Source: Pyrus communis (taxonomy: Eukaryota; Streptophyta; Magnoliopsida; Rosales; Rosaceae). Taken from it: a stretch of 64,000 bases of DNA. The translations under genes were made by a program, and so were the position numbers. Of the stretch, positions 44,200-54,811 are shown one piece after another. Under the pieces are notes generated by a model. The model was not told where the DNA came from, made no database searches, and was given only the letters and a program-made list of their open reading frames with translations. The stretch's first letter is position 1, and every line of letters begins with the position of its first letter. The DNA is taken from the NCBI RefSeq assembly GCF_963583255.1, contig NC_084804.1, forward strand, positions 20,404,061-20,468,060, read 5' to 3'.

Positions 44200-45840
44200 C
44201 ATGGCAATTATCGTTGAGGGGATGGGGTTGACGTCAACCGCCATTTGTTTCTCAGGAAATTTTAACTTACCCTTCTCGATCCAACTTTGAATCGCATCAC
44301 GGAACACAACGCAATTATTGGTAACATGCTTGTTTGAATTATGGTACTTGCAATATGTTTTGCCTTTCAACTCCTCGGCCTTCGGAATGTTGTGTTCTGG
44401 CCGAAGTTTTATGATCTTTGCTACCAACAATTGGTCAAAAATTGCATCGGCCTTGGTGATATCAAACGTGTAAACTTTTGATGTTTTAGTCATCTCTTCA
44501 TAGGCCAAGCTGGTTTTGGCATCTTTGGGACTGATTTGAGCTAATGCCTTGCAAACATATAGTTTATCTATCACTATTTCAGCCGCGTCTACACTGGCGT
44601 ATTGGGGATCCTCGCTTTCGACCAATGCGTATCTGACCGTGGGATTCTTGTATATCGTTCCCTGGGATGGGGACTTTGATATTTTTTCCTCTCGGAGCAA
44701 ATAATCATACTGCTCAACATGCTAAGCAAGTTCGTACATATCTCGGATATTTTCCCTCAGGAATTTCTTTTTGTATTCCACATCCAGGGCGTTTAGAGCG
44801 ATCCTGACGAATTCAACTTCAGGGAGAGGTACTCGGCACCAATTCTTGGCCAACTTGAACCTTGTTAAGTATTCCATTGGTGATTCGTGTGAAGCTTGCG
44901 CCATCCTAGCTAATAATGAAATGGACATTTCCATCCCTAGCCGATAGAATTGTTAATGGAACTTCTCGACCAATTCCTCCCAACTCCGGACGGAGTTTGG
45001 TGGGAGGTTAATATACCACGCAAAAGCTGAACCCGTTAGTGAGAAGTTGATAAGTCGTAGTTTATGGAAGTCGCTATTAACATCTCCACATTGCGCAGTG
45101 AAACGAGCTACATTTTCTAATGAAGATAAGGACGATTCTCCGGCGAAAAGACTGAAGTCGGGGATCTTGAAGCCTTTAGGGTATTCAAACTTTTCCACAT
45201 AAGCCGGGTACTGATGGATGAACTTTGGAAACTTCGGCCCTTTTTTTAAGGCCGAGTCGATCATTCTTTGAACCTCAGTCATATTGACAAATGCTGTTTC
45301 TACTCCCTGGTCAGGCCCATCAGATCTACAGTTTGATCCGCCTCTTTTTTCCAAGTCAATATGTTGTAGCTAAGTGGATCCTTTCTCGGCTTGTAATGGA
45401 ACATTCTTAAAGGGAGGCTGTCGAGGTTTGTTGACGTGGCCATCTTCGAAGGCTTTATTGACCAATAGTTCAAACATCCTGGTCTGTGTATCACTATTGC
45501 TTCGTATTGCGTCAAGCAAATCATTCATTTTCTGGCCAATCGCCTGCTCAACCTACCGAGATTGTTCATTAAGTCGTCTTCGAAGAAACGACCTAATTGG
45601 CGGATCAGAACCTTCCCCACCATCTTCGTCGCAATCTTCCACTATACCTTCGACGAAAATGTTTGCCGTTTGGTTAAGAATTTCTGGGTTGCGAGGTTGT
45701 CCGCCGAGACAAATTTCCTTCTCTCGAGGTGTCGCACTTGTACCCTCGAGTGGCACAACAATGAGGGGATTTTGTACCTAAGACAAATCCTATTTAGGGC
45801 CTTGTACTAGTAAGTCGGTTGTTGACTTTCCCATGATTGT
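44200..45840 (-). pseudogene. Gypsy-1 gag N-terminal and capsid part
   Basis: One reading frame with four in-frame stops (after LNEQSR, GST, EKFH and YELA). It reads ADQTVDLMGLTRE-like text, then VQRMIDSALKKGPKFPKF, the capsid core FSLTGSAFAWYINLPPNSVR and SWEELVEKFH, MARMAQASHESPMEYLTRF-like helices, and KTYCKYHNSNKHVTNNCV (C/H knuckle-like). Several stops fit C-to-T change at CAG codons (R*VEQ, A*HVEQ). Split from its C-terminus by giant LTR copy A. Confidence 0.85.
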
Positions 45841-45895
45841 TTTCTTTTTTACGAACCATGTCTCCGTGGTCATGAACTTCGAAGGTCTAGCACAA

Positions 45896-45917
45896 GGTCC
45901 CACTGGGCGTGCCAAAA
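45896..45917 (-). other. Gypsy-1 primer-binding site
   Basis: On the minus strand TTTTGGCACGCCCAGTGGGAC follows the LTR end. The TGGCACGCC form is shared by Gypsy-2 (52150) and, changed, by Gypsy-3. Confidence 0.75.
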
Positions 45918-47097
45918 TGTTAACCCTAAAAATTACAAAGCCTGCGTGGCGCGCAGGCCGAATAGCTAATAAGCTAACTACGTCCTTTGGTTGAATGCAG
46001 GGCGTGCCAACTCGTCGGCTGAGCTCGGCCGAGGAGTAAAATTTGTTGATGTTGCGTTGAGCGCGTTGCTGACTTTTTTATCTTGCGACTGCGGCCGAGG
46101 AAGGAACAAATCTCAGCCTTTGGATTCTCGAGCCTGAAGACAAGGCTGCTAATTTTGCGAAGTTCACGAATCGTCAGCATCGGATTCGATCACCGTGATT
46201 ATATTCGTGAGAATATAAGCACGTCGAATCGACACCAAACTATATGGACACAAGTATTCAAAGGTAATGTGTGTCTTAATGGTAAATGTGGTTCGGCCCT
46301 CAGAATGCCGAACTTTGAAACTCACTTAGGAGTATCCAATCATAAAACCACTCAGCGTCCAATGTGCCGAATGTCATAACTCGTAGCACCCTACTTCGCC
46401 GAGAAGGCTAATAAGATAACCTCTGCCAATAAGGATTCGAAAACCCTTCTTGACCAAGAGTTGGATGGGTAACCAATCGGCCTCGACGCAGTGCTGTTTA
46501 TCCAAACTGAAGGTGCTTCGGGGACGGCTGATTCTACGGCAACAGTGTTGTTTATCCAAACTGAAGATGTTCACCGGTTGCCTTTACAGTGATGTTTATC
46601 CAAACTGAAGATTTGTCGGCGGGAAAAAGAAAATAAAAAAATCTCAAGATGTTTGAGAGGTTTTGCGCAGGGCAATTGTGTGTTGAATTGGAGGTCCTTG
46701 AATTGCACCCTCCTTTCTCTATTTATAGTAGCAAAACCCAATCCTAACCATACTCGAACTAGGACTCCTTACCCCAATCCATCTTATCTCGGCCAATCCC
46801 ACTTGTATTAGGATTTTGAATTCAACCTCTTACTAGGCCACATTCACTTCCACTTTCCGGTATCCTTATCTGGCCGAGAATCATTACTGCATAAGGACTT
46901 AACCACTTCATTCATCTACTTCGCAATAGGCCCCACTTACTTCCTATTCATTTGGAATATTCTTTTCCAAACAGGGCTTGGCCAACTTTTAGTTAAGCGG
47001 CCCATGAACCGACTTGTTTGTAAAAATCCTCGAACAGAGCTTCTGGGCCAAGAACAATTCCATACTCGGCCCAACCCAATAATTTTAGGTCCAAACA
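45918..47097 (-). repeat. Gypsy-1 5' LTR
   Basis: 1180 bp, plus-strand ends TGTTAACCC and CCAAACA, i.e. TG...CA. TATA box TATAAATAG on the minus strand (46719-46727). Downstream in transcript sense, three copies of the CTGTTTATCCAAACTGAAG motif (about 46493, 46548 and, with one change, 46592) lie in R/U5. The outer 280 bp (46816-47097) have no counterpart in the left LTR. Confidence 0.88.
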
Positions 47098-47533
47098 AAA
47101 ATTTTAACATATTGTTTTTAAAAATAATAGGCATAAAATTTAATTTTTCTTGAACTTTGAAAAACAAAGAACACATGACATTTTTTGATTGAGTCGAATC
47201 AAAAAGTTGGTATATGAGGTATTGAGTACCTAAGTATTATAGCACACCTCTGATTCAAGTACCAAGTTTGATTCTTCTAGTGCACCTTTGGTTTAGGTTG
47301 AAGATTGGTTTCTAATTAACCTTTGATTCAGGTAGAAGGAAAAAACGAGAACGAAGAAAAAAGTTGTAAACAATTGCTTTCATCGGGTTTTCTTTTTCTT
47401 TCCATTGCATGTGCTTTTGTTATTTTTGGTACGTATCGTATTGATCCTGTCTTTTTCCGTTCCAGTGGTTGTGCCTTTACAACAACATTGAAGACTTGAA
47501 ATAATAGCCATGCTAAGATGATGATATTTGTCA
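47098..47533. other. No gene recognised
   Basis: Spacer between Gypsy-1 and Copia-2. A weak duplication of CTTTGATTCAGGT/CCTCTGATTCAAGT text occurs at 47250-47335. Confidence 0.45.
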
Positions 47534-47753
47534 ATTTGTAATTGATTGAGTTAGTTGTGATTGGAGATTGTTAGAGGGCAATATAGTTATTGTAATTGTA
47601 AGAACGATTTCTATAAAACCATTGTGTATTAATCATTTGATATTAATGTGAAATATCCAAAGTTTACAATTTCTCTCTCTCAAATCTCTCTCTTCTCGTC
47701 TATCTCTGTTTTCTCAATTTCATAGCTCTAGCACATATTCTGAAAGGGTATTA
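47534..47753 (+). repeat. Copia-2 5' LTR
   Basis: GAGTTAGTTGTGATTGG, GATTGTTAGAGGGCA, TATAAAACCATTGTG and a CT-rich tail parallel the Copia-1 LTR order. It ends GGGTATTA before the PBS. The outer edge is approximate. TATA at about 47613. Confidence 0.65.
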
Positions 47754-48340
47754 TGGTATCATAACTGGCCATGCCTTGTGGCCATGTCCGATCTTGAGGT
47801 CTTCCGTTAGTTTTTTGCTGTTCTCAATCTCCAATTTTCTGCGATTTGGGTTCTTGCAATCGCTGTTCTATTGCAGTATGAATTCTTAAAGGTGTTTTGG
47901 GATTTTCTGGGTTCTTGAAGGTGTTCAAGCTTTCTCTTGAATTCTTGAAGGTGTTCGAGTTCATCTTATTAGGTGATATTGTTTCTTTCATATTACATAT
48001 TTCAGGTTCTTGCTTGTGATGCAATGTGGATTGATTGAATCTATTTATATTTGGTATTCTGCAAATTTTTTATTAAATCTTGAATGTTGGGGTTTTCTAC
48101 AAGTTAGATGATTTTTGTGAGATTTGTGTTCAGACCTTCATGTTCTTGAACTCAGAGTGAAGTTTTTTTATTTTTTTATTTATTTTTTTATTTTTTTATT
48201 TTTTATTTTTAATCAGGAAAGTGTCATTCTTTCTTGAGTCTTAAGAAATTATCAGTCTTTCTATACATTGTTTGCTGAAAAAGTATCATTCTTTCTAGTT
48301 GAAATAAAATCTTACAGTGTTTCTTCAAAGATTTGTGAAA

Positions 48341-49400
48341 ATGTCTAATTCAGTGGTTAAAGTAGAGAATTTCTTAGGTATGCTCACAATAAAGCTGAAA
48401 GATGATAATTTCTTGAAATGCTCATTTCAATTTACGGCTATTTTGAAAGGTCATAAGTTATTTAGTCATTTTGATGGCACAACTGTGTGCCCACCAAAAT
48501 TTGTAATTCATACAGAGACTAGAGTTACAAAGGAAATAACACAAGCTTTTTTTGGGTTGAGAGTCAACTGATATGGCATTGCTTAGTTTGTTATTAGCAA
48601 CACTCTCTGATGAAGCTATGGAATATGTTCTAAGATGTAAAAATGCAAATGAGGCCTGGTCTAATATGGTTGACAGATATGCTTATGTGTCAAAATCTAA
48701 GGTGAATCATTTAAATACTAAGCTTCATACTATTCAAAAGGATCTGATTCCATCGATAAGTATTTGTTAAGGTTGAAAAGTATAAGAGAACAACTAAGTG
48801 CTGCAAGGGAATATGTTTCTGATAATGATGGAATGATAGCTGGTCTTGTTGGTTTGCCAAAAGAGTATGCTATCATCAGGACTGTCATTTTAGGCAGAGA
48901 GTTATCTATTACTTTAACAGAGTTTAGGGCTCAACAATTCTTGGTTCTGAGAAAGTGCTTGAAGGGAAAATTTCTTAACAAAAAAATATGTCTAAATTTT
49001 ACAGTGAAGGGTCTAATTGTACAAGTGGTTCTTCTAGCAACAATTCCAAGGCTTCTAGTTCATCTTCAAATCCACAAGAGCATAGTCATATTCCTTCTAC
49101 AAATGCTGGAGTTATTATTCCTAGTGCTTATAATTACAATCCTACTCAGGTTCCAATTCAATTTCCTCCTGAAACTTACATTCCTCCTGGATTTGCACCA
49201 AAGCAACCAACTCCACTTTTCTCAAATGCCATATGGCTATGGGGTTGTTGGTGGCATTAACAATAATTCTGGTTCAAGATTCCTTGCAAATGGTTATCAG
49301 TTTGGCTCTACATATAAGGAAAAAACAGTTTTAAGAATAATGGTGGTTACAAAGGTAAAGGGTATAATTATGGTGGTTTTAGGGGAAGTATATTGGTAGT
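48341..49400 (+). pseudogene. Copia-2 gag
   Basis: ATG at 48341 gives MSNSVVKVENFLGMLTIKLK, then LKGHKLFSHFDGTTVCPPKF. A frameshift near 48560 moves to MALLSLLLATLSDEAMEYVL (48573), another near 48765 to LKSIREQLSAAREYVSDNDG, and a third puts the Ser/Asn/Pro-rich tail (SEGSNCTSGSSSNNSKASSS) in the frame of 48988-49260. The capsid domain is UBN2-type, as in Copia-1. Three shifts make it a pseudogene. The start is the first ATG after the leader. Confidence 0.85.
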
Positions 49401-49434
49401 TGGTCTGATAATACTCAAAATATAACTAATATTG

Positions 49435-50000
49435 CCATTGAGTGTCAAATTTGTAACAAGAGAAGGCATATTGCAGCTAATTGCTTTCAAAGGAACACTG
49501 GTTCTCCTTCTCAAGGTTTCATGCTAGAATGTCAAATCTGTGGTAAAATAGGGCATTCAGCTCTGGAGTGTTTTCACATAGGTAATTCACTTATTAGGGA
49601 CAGCCTCCACCTCCTTCTCTGAATGCAATGGTAGCACAGTAAACATCACAATTTCATCCAAATAATTCTTGGATTGTTGACACTGGTGCATCCCACCACA
49701 TGACTGCAAATATCAATTCTCAGGCTCAAGTGCAACCTTTTGAAGGTTCTAACAAGACTATTGGAAATGGCACAGAGTTGTCTATCAAAAATATTGGATC
49801 CATATCTCTTAAAACGAATTCTCATTCTCTTGTTCTTAAAAATGTGTTACATATACCTAAGTTTGCTAGAAGCCTATTATCTGTTAAACAGTTACGTGCT
49901 GATAATAGGTTTATTTATGATGAAACTCAATTCTTTGTGCAGGACAAGAAGACAAGGCAGATACTGTATCAAGGAAAAAGTAGGCTATAAGAGCTGTTTC
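49435..50000 (+). pseudogene. Copia-2 zinc knuckles and protease
   Basis: Two CCHC knuckles: CQICNKRRHIAANCF (from 49442) and CQICGKIGHSALECF (from about 49532). Then SWIVDTGASHHMTANINS with the DTGA active site (49672-49711), IGNGTELSIKNIGSISL, LVLKNVLHIPKFARSLLSVK and KTRQILYQGKSRL. The protease from 49700 on is open for 96 codons and looks full length. Small breaks lie between the knuckles and the protease. Confidence 0.88.
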
Positions 50001-50900
50001 ACATACCAGTTGTTCATCAATCTCAGGGATTGCAATCAGTTTGTCAGAATTCAAGTGCTCTTCTTGGTCAGTTAGTAAAATCAAATGTGGGGGATCAAAG
50101 ACTAGGCCATCCATCAAATGAAACATTGTCTAGAATGTTAAAGTAGTCAAATGTAAATGTGTCTTTAGATAAGAATCATAGTGTCTGTACTCCTTGCTTG
50201 AAAGGAAAAATGTCTAGAATTCCATTTCCTTCTAGGGTTAATCATTGCTTGGTTCCTTTTTGCAAAATTACACATAGCTATTGGGGACCATCACCTGTAA
50301 AATCTCTAGAAGATGACATATATTATATAATATTTGTGGATGAATATACAAGGTTTGTTTGGATTTTCCCAATGTGCAATAAATCTGGTAGTTACTCAAT
50401 TTGGGACTAGAATCAAATTTTTTCAAAGTAATGGTGGAGGGAAGTATACAAGCAAATCCTTCTCTACATTTCTAAAAACTAAAGGAATACAACAAATGAT
50501 TTATTGTCCTTATACCCCTCAACAAAATGGAATTACTAAGAGGAAGCATTGACATATAGTTGAGACTACTATCACTTTGTTGACAACTGCTGGTTTATCT
50601 CTTGAGTTCTGGTATCTAGCTTATGCTCATTTTGTGTTTCTTATAAACAGAATGCCTTGTCAATTATTATCAATGAATTCTCCATACAAGTTATATGATA
50701 AGTATCCAAATTTGATTGCATTAAAGATTTTTGGCACTTCAGTATATCTTTGGCTTAGACCATATAATTCAAATAAGCTGCAAGTGAGAACTGAAAGATG
50801 TACATTCTTGGGATATTCAATAGGATGATAAGGTGTGATTTGTTGTAACATAAATACTCAAAAGTGCATTATCTCAATTCATGTAACTTTTTATGAGATT
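50001..50900 (+). pseudogene. Copia-2 integrase
   Basis: A zinc region with HSVCTPCLKGKMSRIPF (from 50176) is followed by CKITHSYWGPSPVKSLEDDI, where the first catalytic Asp (normally in HSDxWGP) seems lost. Next come FVDEYTRFVWIFPMCNKSG, a frame change, FQSNGGGKYTSKSF (the second Asp is also changed to Ser) and PYTPQQNGITKRKH (Glu changed to Lys). Then ITLLTTAGLSLEFWYLAYAH and FGTSVYLWLRPYNSNKLQVR (50577-50828). All three DDE positions appear altered, so it is dead beyond its frameshifts. Confidence 0.8.
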
Positions 50901-50944
50901 GTATTTCCATCTCTTCAAAGACATTGTGCTCCAATGGTTAGACA

Positions 50945-51062
50945 GTCTATGCCAAGTTTAACATTACGATGAGCGGGCGAGAAGCCCTCTCCCTTTTAGT
51001 CGGGGTTGGAAAAGGCATTGCTTCGTTTCGTTCATCAATCTTTTTCTCTTTGGAAGAATCAG
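50945..51062. other. Compositionally foreign patch, possible organelle DNA insertion
   Basis: GATGAGCGGGCGAGAAGCCC and CTTTTAGTCGGGGTTGGAAA stand out as GC-richer than the Copia around them and interrupt the integrase-RT linker between CCATCTCTTCAAAG and CACAGCCCGTTTC. Its style fits mitochondrial DNA (a NUMT) repaired into a break, but I cannot match it to a gene from memory. Confidence 0.3.
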
Positions 51063-51477
51063 GATGAGGCACAGCCCGTTTCAAAGAAGTTACTATAGTA
51101 ATTCCAATTCCAGTTTCAACTCATAAAGTAGACTTAGAGTCTCGGATTGATTCTGGTTCAATGTCTACTCAACCTGTGAATAAATTTAATAATGGTTCTA
51201 CATCTCTTGGTAATTCTAGGAATTCAAGTGTGAGAAGTCTAAGTACAAGTGTAGAACAGTCTTCATCACGCCATACTCTTTCCAATTACGATGATACATC
51301 TCATTTGCTTCCTGTCCTTGATTCAGCACAACTTCAGGTACTCCTTCCAATATCTCCATGCTTTTCAATAAATAGTGTATCTCATGATTCTGAGCATGTC
51401 AATAGTTCTATATAGATAACTAAACCTAAACAAGGCTTCAAACTAGAACCATATCAAGGAAAAATTATGCAGCATAT

Positions 51478-52145
51478 TGTAGACATCGAAATTTCAATTA
51501 AACAAACGTTGACCAATGCATTAAAATTACAACCTTTATTCATTTCACCTACATCACACACTCATTTCACCTACAAACTCCATTCATTTCACCTACATCA
51601 CACACTTACTTCACCTACCAACTCCATTTTCACCTACAACATCCACTCACTTGACCAAAAAAATGGATGGTGGTGATTCACTCTTAAAGCCTATAAATAG
51701 GCTTCTCCATCAAGAGAAAAATGAGGAATTTACATCACACCAAAATCTTGAAGCTTTGAAACTCTAAAGCTCTCAAGCAAATCCCGAAGGATCAGTAAAA
51801 CCCTCTTCATTCTTCGTCAAATCCTCCTTCAAGATCAAGCCCCGACGGCCCTTGAAGAAATTTTCCTTAACCTTCGAGATCAAGCCCCGACGGCCCTTGA
51901 AGACACTTTCATCAACCTTCGAGATCAAGCCCTGATGGCCCTTGAAGAAAGTGTTCATCGTTCATCACCTGTTCATCTTAAGATCAAGCCCTGACGGCCC
52001 TTTGGATCAACAGCTCATCCACAAACCTACACCTTATGAAGATAGAATCAGAAGATCAAATTAAAAAGAGATTGTAAACCCAAAATCGTTAATACAAAAT
52101 ATATTTTGTACACGTATTCTTGTTTCAGGAAAATTCATGTTTACA
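51478..52145 (+). repeat. Gypsy-2 5' LTR
   Basis: 668 bp, TGTAGACATCG...GTTTACA. TATA box CTATAAATAG at 51691-51700. Upstream, repeats of CATTTCACCTACATCACACA (51539-51640). Downstream, in R/U5, four copies of GATCAAGCCCYGAYGGCCCTT at 51833, 51878, 51923 and 51982 (45-59-bp spacing). The GTTAATACAAAATATATTTTGTACA stretch near the end is palindromic. Confidence 0.88.
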
Positions 52146-52149
52146 AATT

Positions 52150-52166
52150 TGGCACGCCTGGTAGGA
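52150..52166 (+). other. Gypsy-2 primer-binding site
   Basis: TGGCACGCCTGGTAGGA, four bases after the LTR end. Same TGGCACGCC core as the Gypsy-1 PBS. Confidence 0.78.
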
Positions 52167-52209
52167 CCTCTACCTCTCATCTCTATCCTCAAATCATCAA
52201 AAAGTGCAA

Positions 52210-54371
52210 ATGGCATCAAGAAATGATCAAGTTGTTCCTGCGATCAAAGCAAAGAACAAGAACATCATCACCACAAGTGGTGATATTTCGGGCATCACAA
52301 CCCAAAGCAAGGTAAGAGCTCTTTTTGTCACAGCTTCCGCCCCTGCATTAACTCTGTCAAAAGAAGAAGAGCACATGAGGCACGAGCCTGTGATCACCCT
52401 AGCCTCGCTAAGGGCGCCAAGAGGGGAGAACCCGAGGAAATACCCAGAGTCCCTACTCTTCGATGCTGACTCGAGCAGCAGTACAACCATGCAAGTCATG
52501 ACCATTGGAGCAACTTCAACCGAGGAGCAGCTAGCTCAGATGAATGAAGCAATCGCAAAGCTTACACGAACTGTGGAAGAGAAGGACTTGCTGATCGCCC
52601 CACTCGTCAACTAACTAGGTGCGCGGCTCGATGTGAAAGTCGACCCAAATGTTGGTCTATTAAAGAAAGAAGTCGACGAAGAAGATGAGCCTTCAGGGGA
52701 GAAAGTCGAAGAGAAGCTGAAGCTAGACCAAGCAACGACATTTGTGGGATCTCTCTCTATCCAGCAACTACAGGAAATGATCACAAGCACCATCAAGACA
52801 TAATACGAAGGAAGCTCACATGACTCCGTACTGTACTCAAAACCTTACTCTAAGAAGATTGATGCTTTGAAGATGCTAAGGGGTTATCAACCCCCAAAAT
52901 TCATGCAGTTTGATGGAAAAGGCAACCCAAAGCAACATGTCGCCCATTTCATTGAAACTTGCAACAATGTTGGGACAGAGGGAGACTACCTCGTCAAACA
53001 ATTCATGCGTTCGCTGAAAAGTAATACTTTTGACTGGTACATCGACCTCGAACCCGAGTCTATCAACAGTTGGGATCAGCTAAACAGGGAATTCCTCAAC
53101 CGCTTCTACAGCACTCGCCGCACTGTAAGCATGCTAGAGCTGACCAGTACGAAACAGTGGAAAGATGAACCTGTCGTCAACTACATCAATAGATGGCGCT
53201 CCTTAAGTCTGGATTGCAAAGATCGGCTTTCTGAAACCTCTGCCATTGAGATATGCGTTCAAGGCATGCACTGGGGGTTACATTACATCCTCCAAGGCAT
53301 AAAACCGAGAACATTTGAGGAACTGGTAACTCGTTCCCACAACATGGAGCTGAGTATCGCCAATCACGAAAAGAATGAGCGATCACTAGCTTCAAGAAGG
53401 ATAAAATGTTGGCCCCAAATGTAGACAAGACTGCGAAGAAGCCCGCTAAGGAAGCTTTCACCATCAACACTACCCCCATCAAGACCTCCTCAGTGCCCAT
53501 CAAGATCTCTTTCAAGAAGAAAGCAAATGAGATAAAGAAAGGTGAGCCTTCTCACACCCAAGACAGGTACAATAGCACCTTGAAGGAGCTGGAATAGAAA
53601 ACCTACCCTTTTCCTGACTCTGACATGGCTGCAATGTTAGACGACTTGTTGGAAAAAAAGGTGATCGAGCTACCCGAATGCAAGTATCCTGAAAAGATGA
53701 ATCACATAAACGATCCTAGGTACTGCAAGTACCATCGCATTGTGAGCCATTTTGTTGGCAAGTGCTTCGTTCTTAAAGATCTCATCATGAAGCTAGCACA
53801 ACAAGTGCAAATTGAGCTCGACCTTGACGACACGGCCGTAACACATACCACTACAATTGCGTTTGGATCGTTCGATCCCATGCCTCTTCAAGCGACACCT
53901 GACCATTCCTGTGAATGCTCAAGCTACACGGCACTTCCTGCACAACCATCACCGGGGGAAAGCGACCAAGATGCACATATCGATGATGCAGAAGGATGGA
54001 CATTGGTAACCTACAAAATGACAAGGAAGCCAAAACCATGAGTCATACAGCCAAATGTGGAACAAAGAGGAAATCACCACCGTCGCAACAATAAGAAGCT
54101 TAAAAGAAACAAAAAGGTTAATAAGACAACATATGCTGGGGAACCTATGGAGCAGGAACCACGCATTCCCGTTTCCTTGCACGAGTACTTCCCAAAGGAC
54201 TTTTTCCAACAGTACACTACCATCGCCTGTCACATGGTTGAAGTAGAAATAGAAGAGTCCTCAAAAGGCAAAGATATCGCCACTGAGGTAGAAAAGACCC
54301 TCACACCCGAAGAAGGTCTACCAACACACTTTAGCATCGAGGAAGCGCTACAATTGCCAAAAAAGATGTGA
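52210..54371 (+). pseudogene. Gypsy-2 gag
   Basis: The ATG at 52210 starts MASRNDQVVPAIKAKNKN. Stops at 52612 and 52801 interrupt the N-terminal coiled region (EEQLAQMNEAIAKLTRTVEE). The capsid domain is 52867-53424: FIETCNNVGTEGDYLVKQF, FDWYIDLEPESINSWDQLNR, WRSLSLDCKDRLSETSAIEI, RTFEELVTRSHNMELSI. 53625-54041 has the Cys/His motif YCKYHRIVSHFVGKC. The remaining part (54057-54371) is acidic and lysine-rich linker. Frameshifts join the parts. It would form the virus-like particle and bind RNA; here it is inactive. Confidence 0.87.
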
Positions 54372-54389
54372 AGAGTACTAGCAGCAGTC

Positions 54390-54811
54390 TTGGCAAGTCC
54401 CGGCAACCACGAAGTGCAAGAAAGTAATGACGAAGGCTTGAAGCTTCAGCCACATGAATGTGCCACATGTTGTGCCACCCATGACGCAATCAACTTCACT
54501 GACGAAGACTTACTGCTGGGATCAAAGCCTCACAACCTTCCTCTCTTCGTCTCAGGGTACGTAAGGGAACACAAAGTCAACTGCATGCTTGTGGATGATG
54601 GGTTGGCCATAAACATCATGCTAATATCAACAATGACCATAATCGGCATCAGGGTGGATGAACTATCCCTGAGCCATCTACTGATCCAGGGTTTTAACCA
54701 AGGAGGACAAAGGGCGATAGGCATGATCCGAGTAGAGATGATCATCGGTAAGCTCAAATCAAGCACGATATTCCATGTGATTGATTCAAGAACTTCCTAC
54801 AACTTGCTCCT
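54390..54811 (+). pseudogene. Gypsy-2 aspartic protease, upstream part
   Basis: LFVSGYVREHKVNCMLVDDG then LAINIMLIST marks the active site; the usual DGGSA-like loop reads DDGLA. Downstream TIFHVIDSRTSYNLLL should lead into GRxWIH, but giant LTR copy B interrupts right after the codons for NLLL; the remainder starts at 56784. Confidence 0.8.

Larger units (their letters stand above)
35665..47097 (-). mobile_element. Gypsy-1, dual-RNase-H (Tat-like) LTR retrotransposon
   Basis: Minus strand. The 5' LTR is at the right (45918-47097), then PBS, gag, protease, RT, RNase H, a second RNase H, integrase and a 3' LTR at the left (35665-36549) that has lost its inner part. The presence of an additional archaeal-type RNase H between RT/RH and integrase points to the Tat lineage. 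5-bp flanks AATAT and AAAAT agree at 4 of 5 positions and may be the TSD. A 2.19-kb giant LTR-like element splits gag. All domains carry stops or shifts, and many stops look like CAG-to-TAG decay. Confidence 0.9.
47534..51477 (+). mobile_element. Copia-2, 5' part, cut by Gypsy-2
   Basis: Same family as Copia-1 but on the plus strand: 5' LTR (about 47534-47753), PBS TGGTATCATAACTGG (47754-47768), leader with repeated TCATTCTTTCTTG-like motifs, gag, zinc knuckles, protease, integrase, then interruption at 51477 by the Gypsy-2 LTR. RT, RNase H and the 3' LTR would lie beyond the window. A possible Gypsy-2 TSD CATAT is at 51473-51477. Several frameshifts disable it. Confidence 0.85.
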
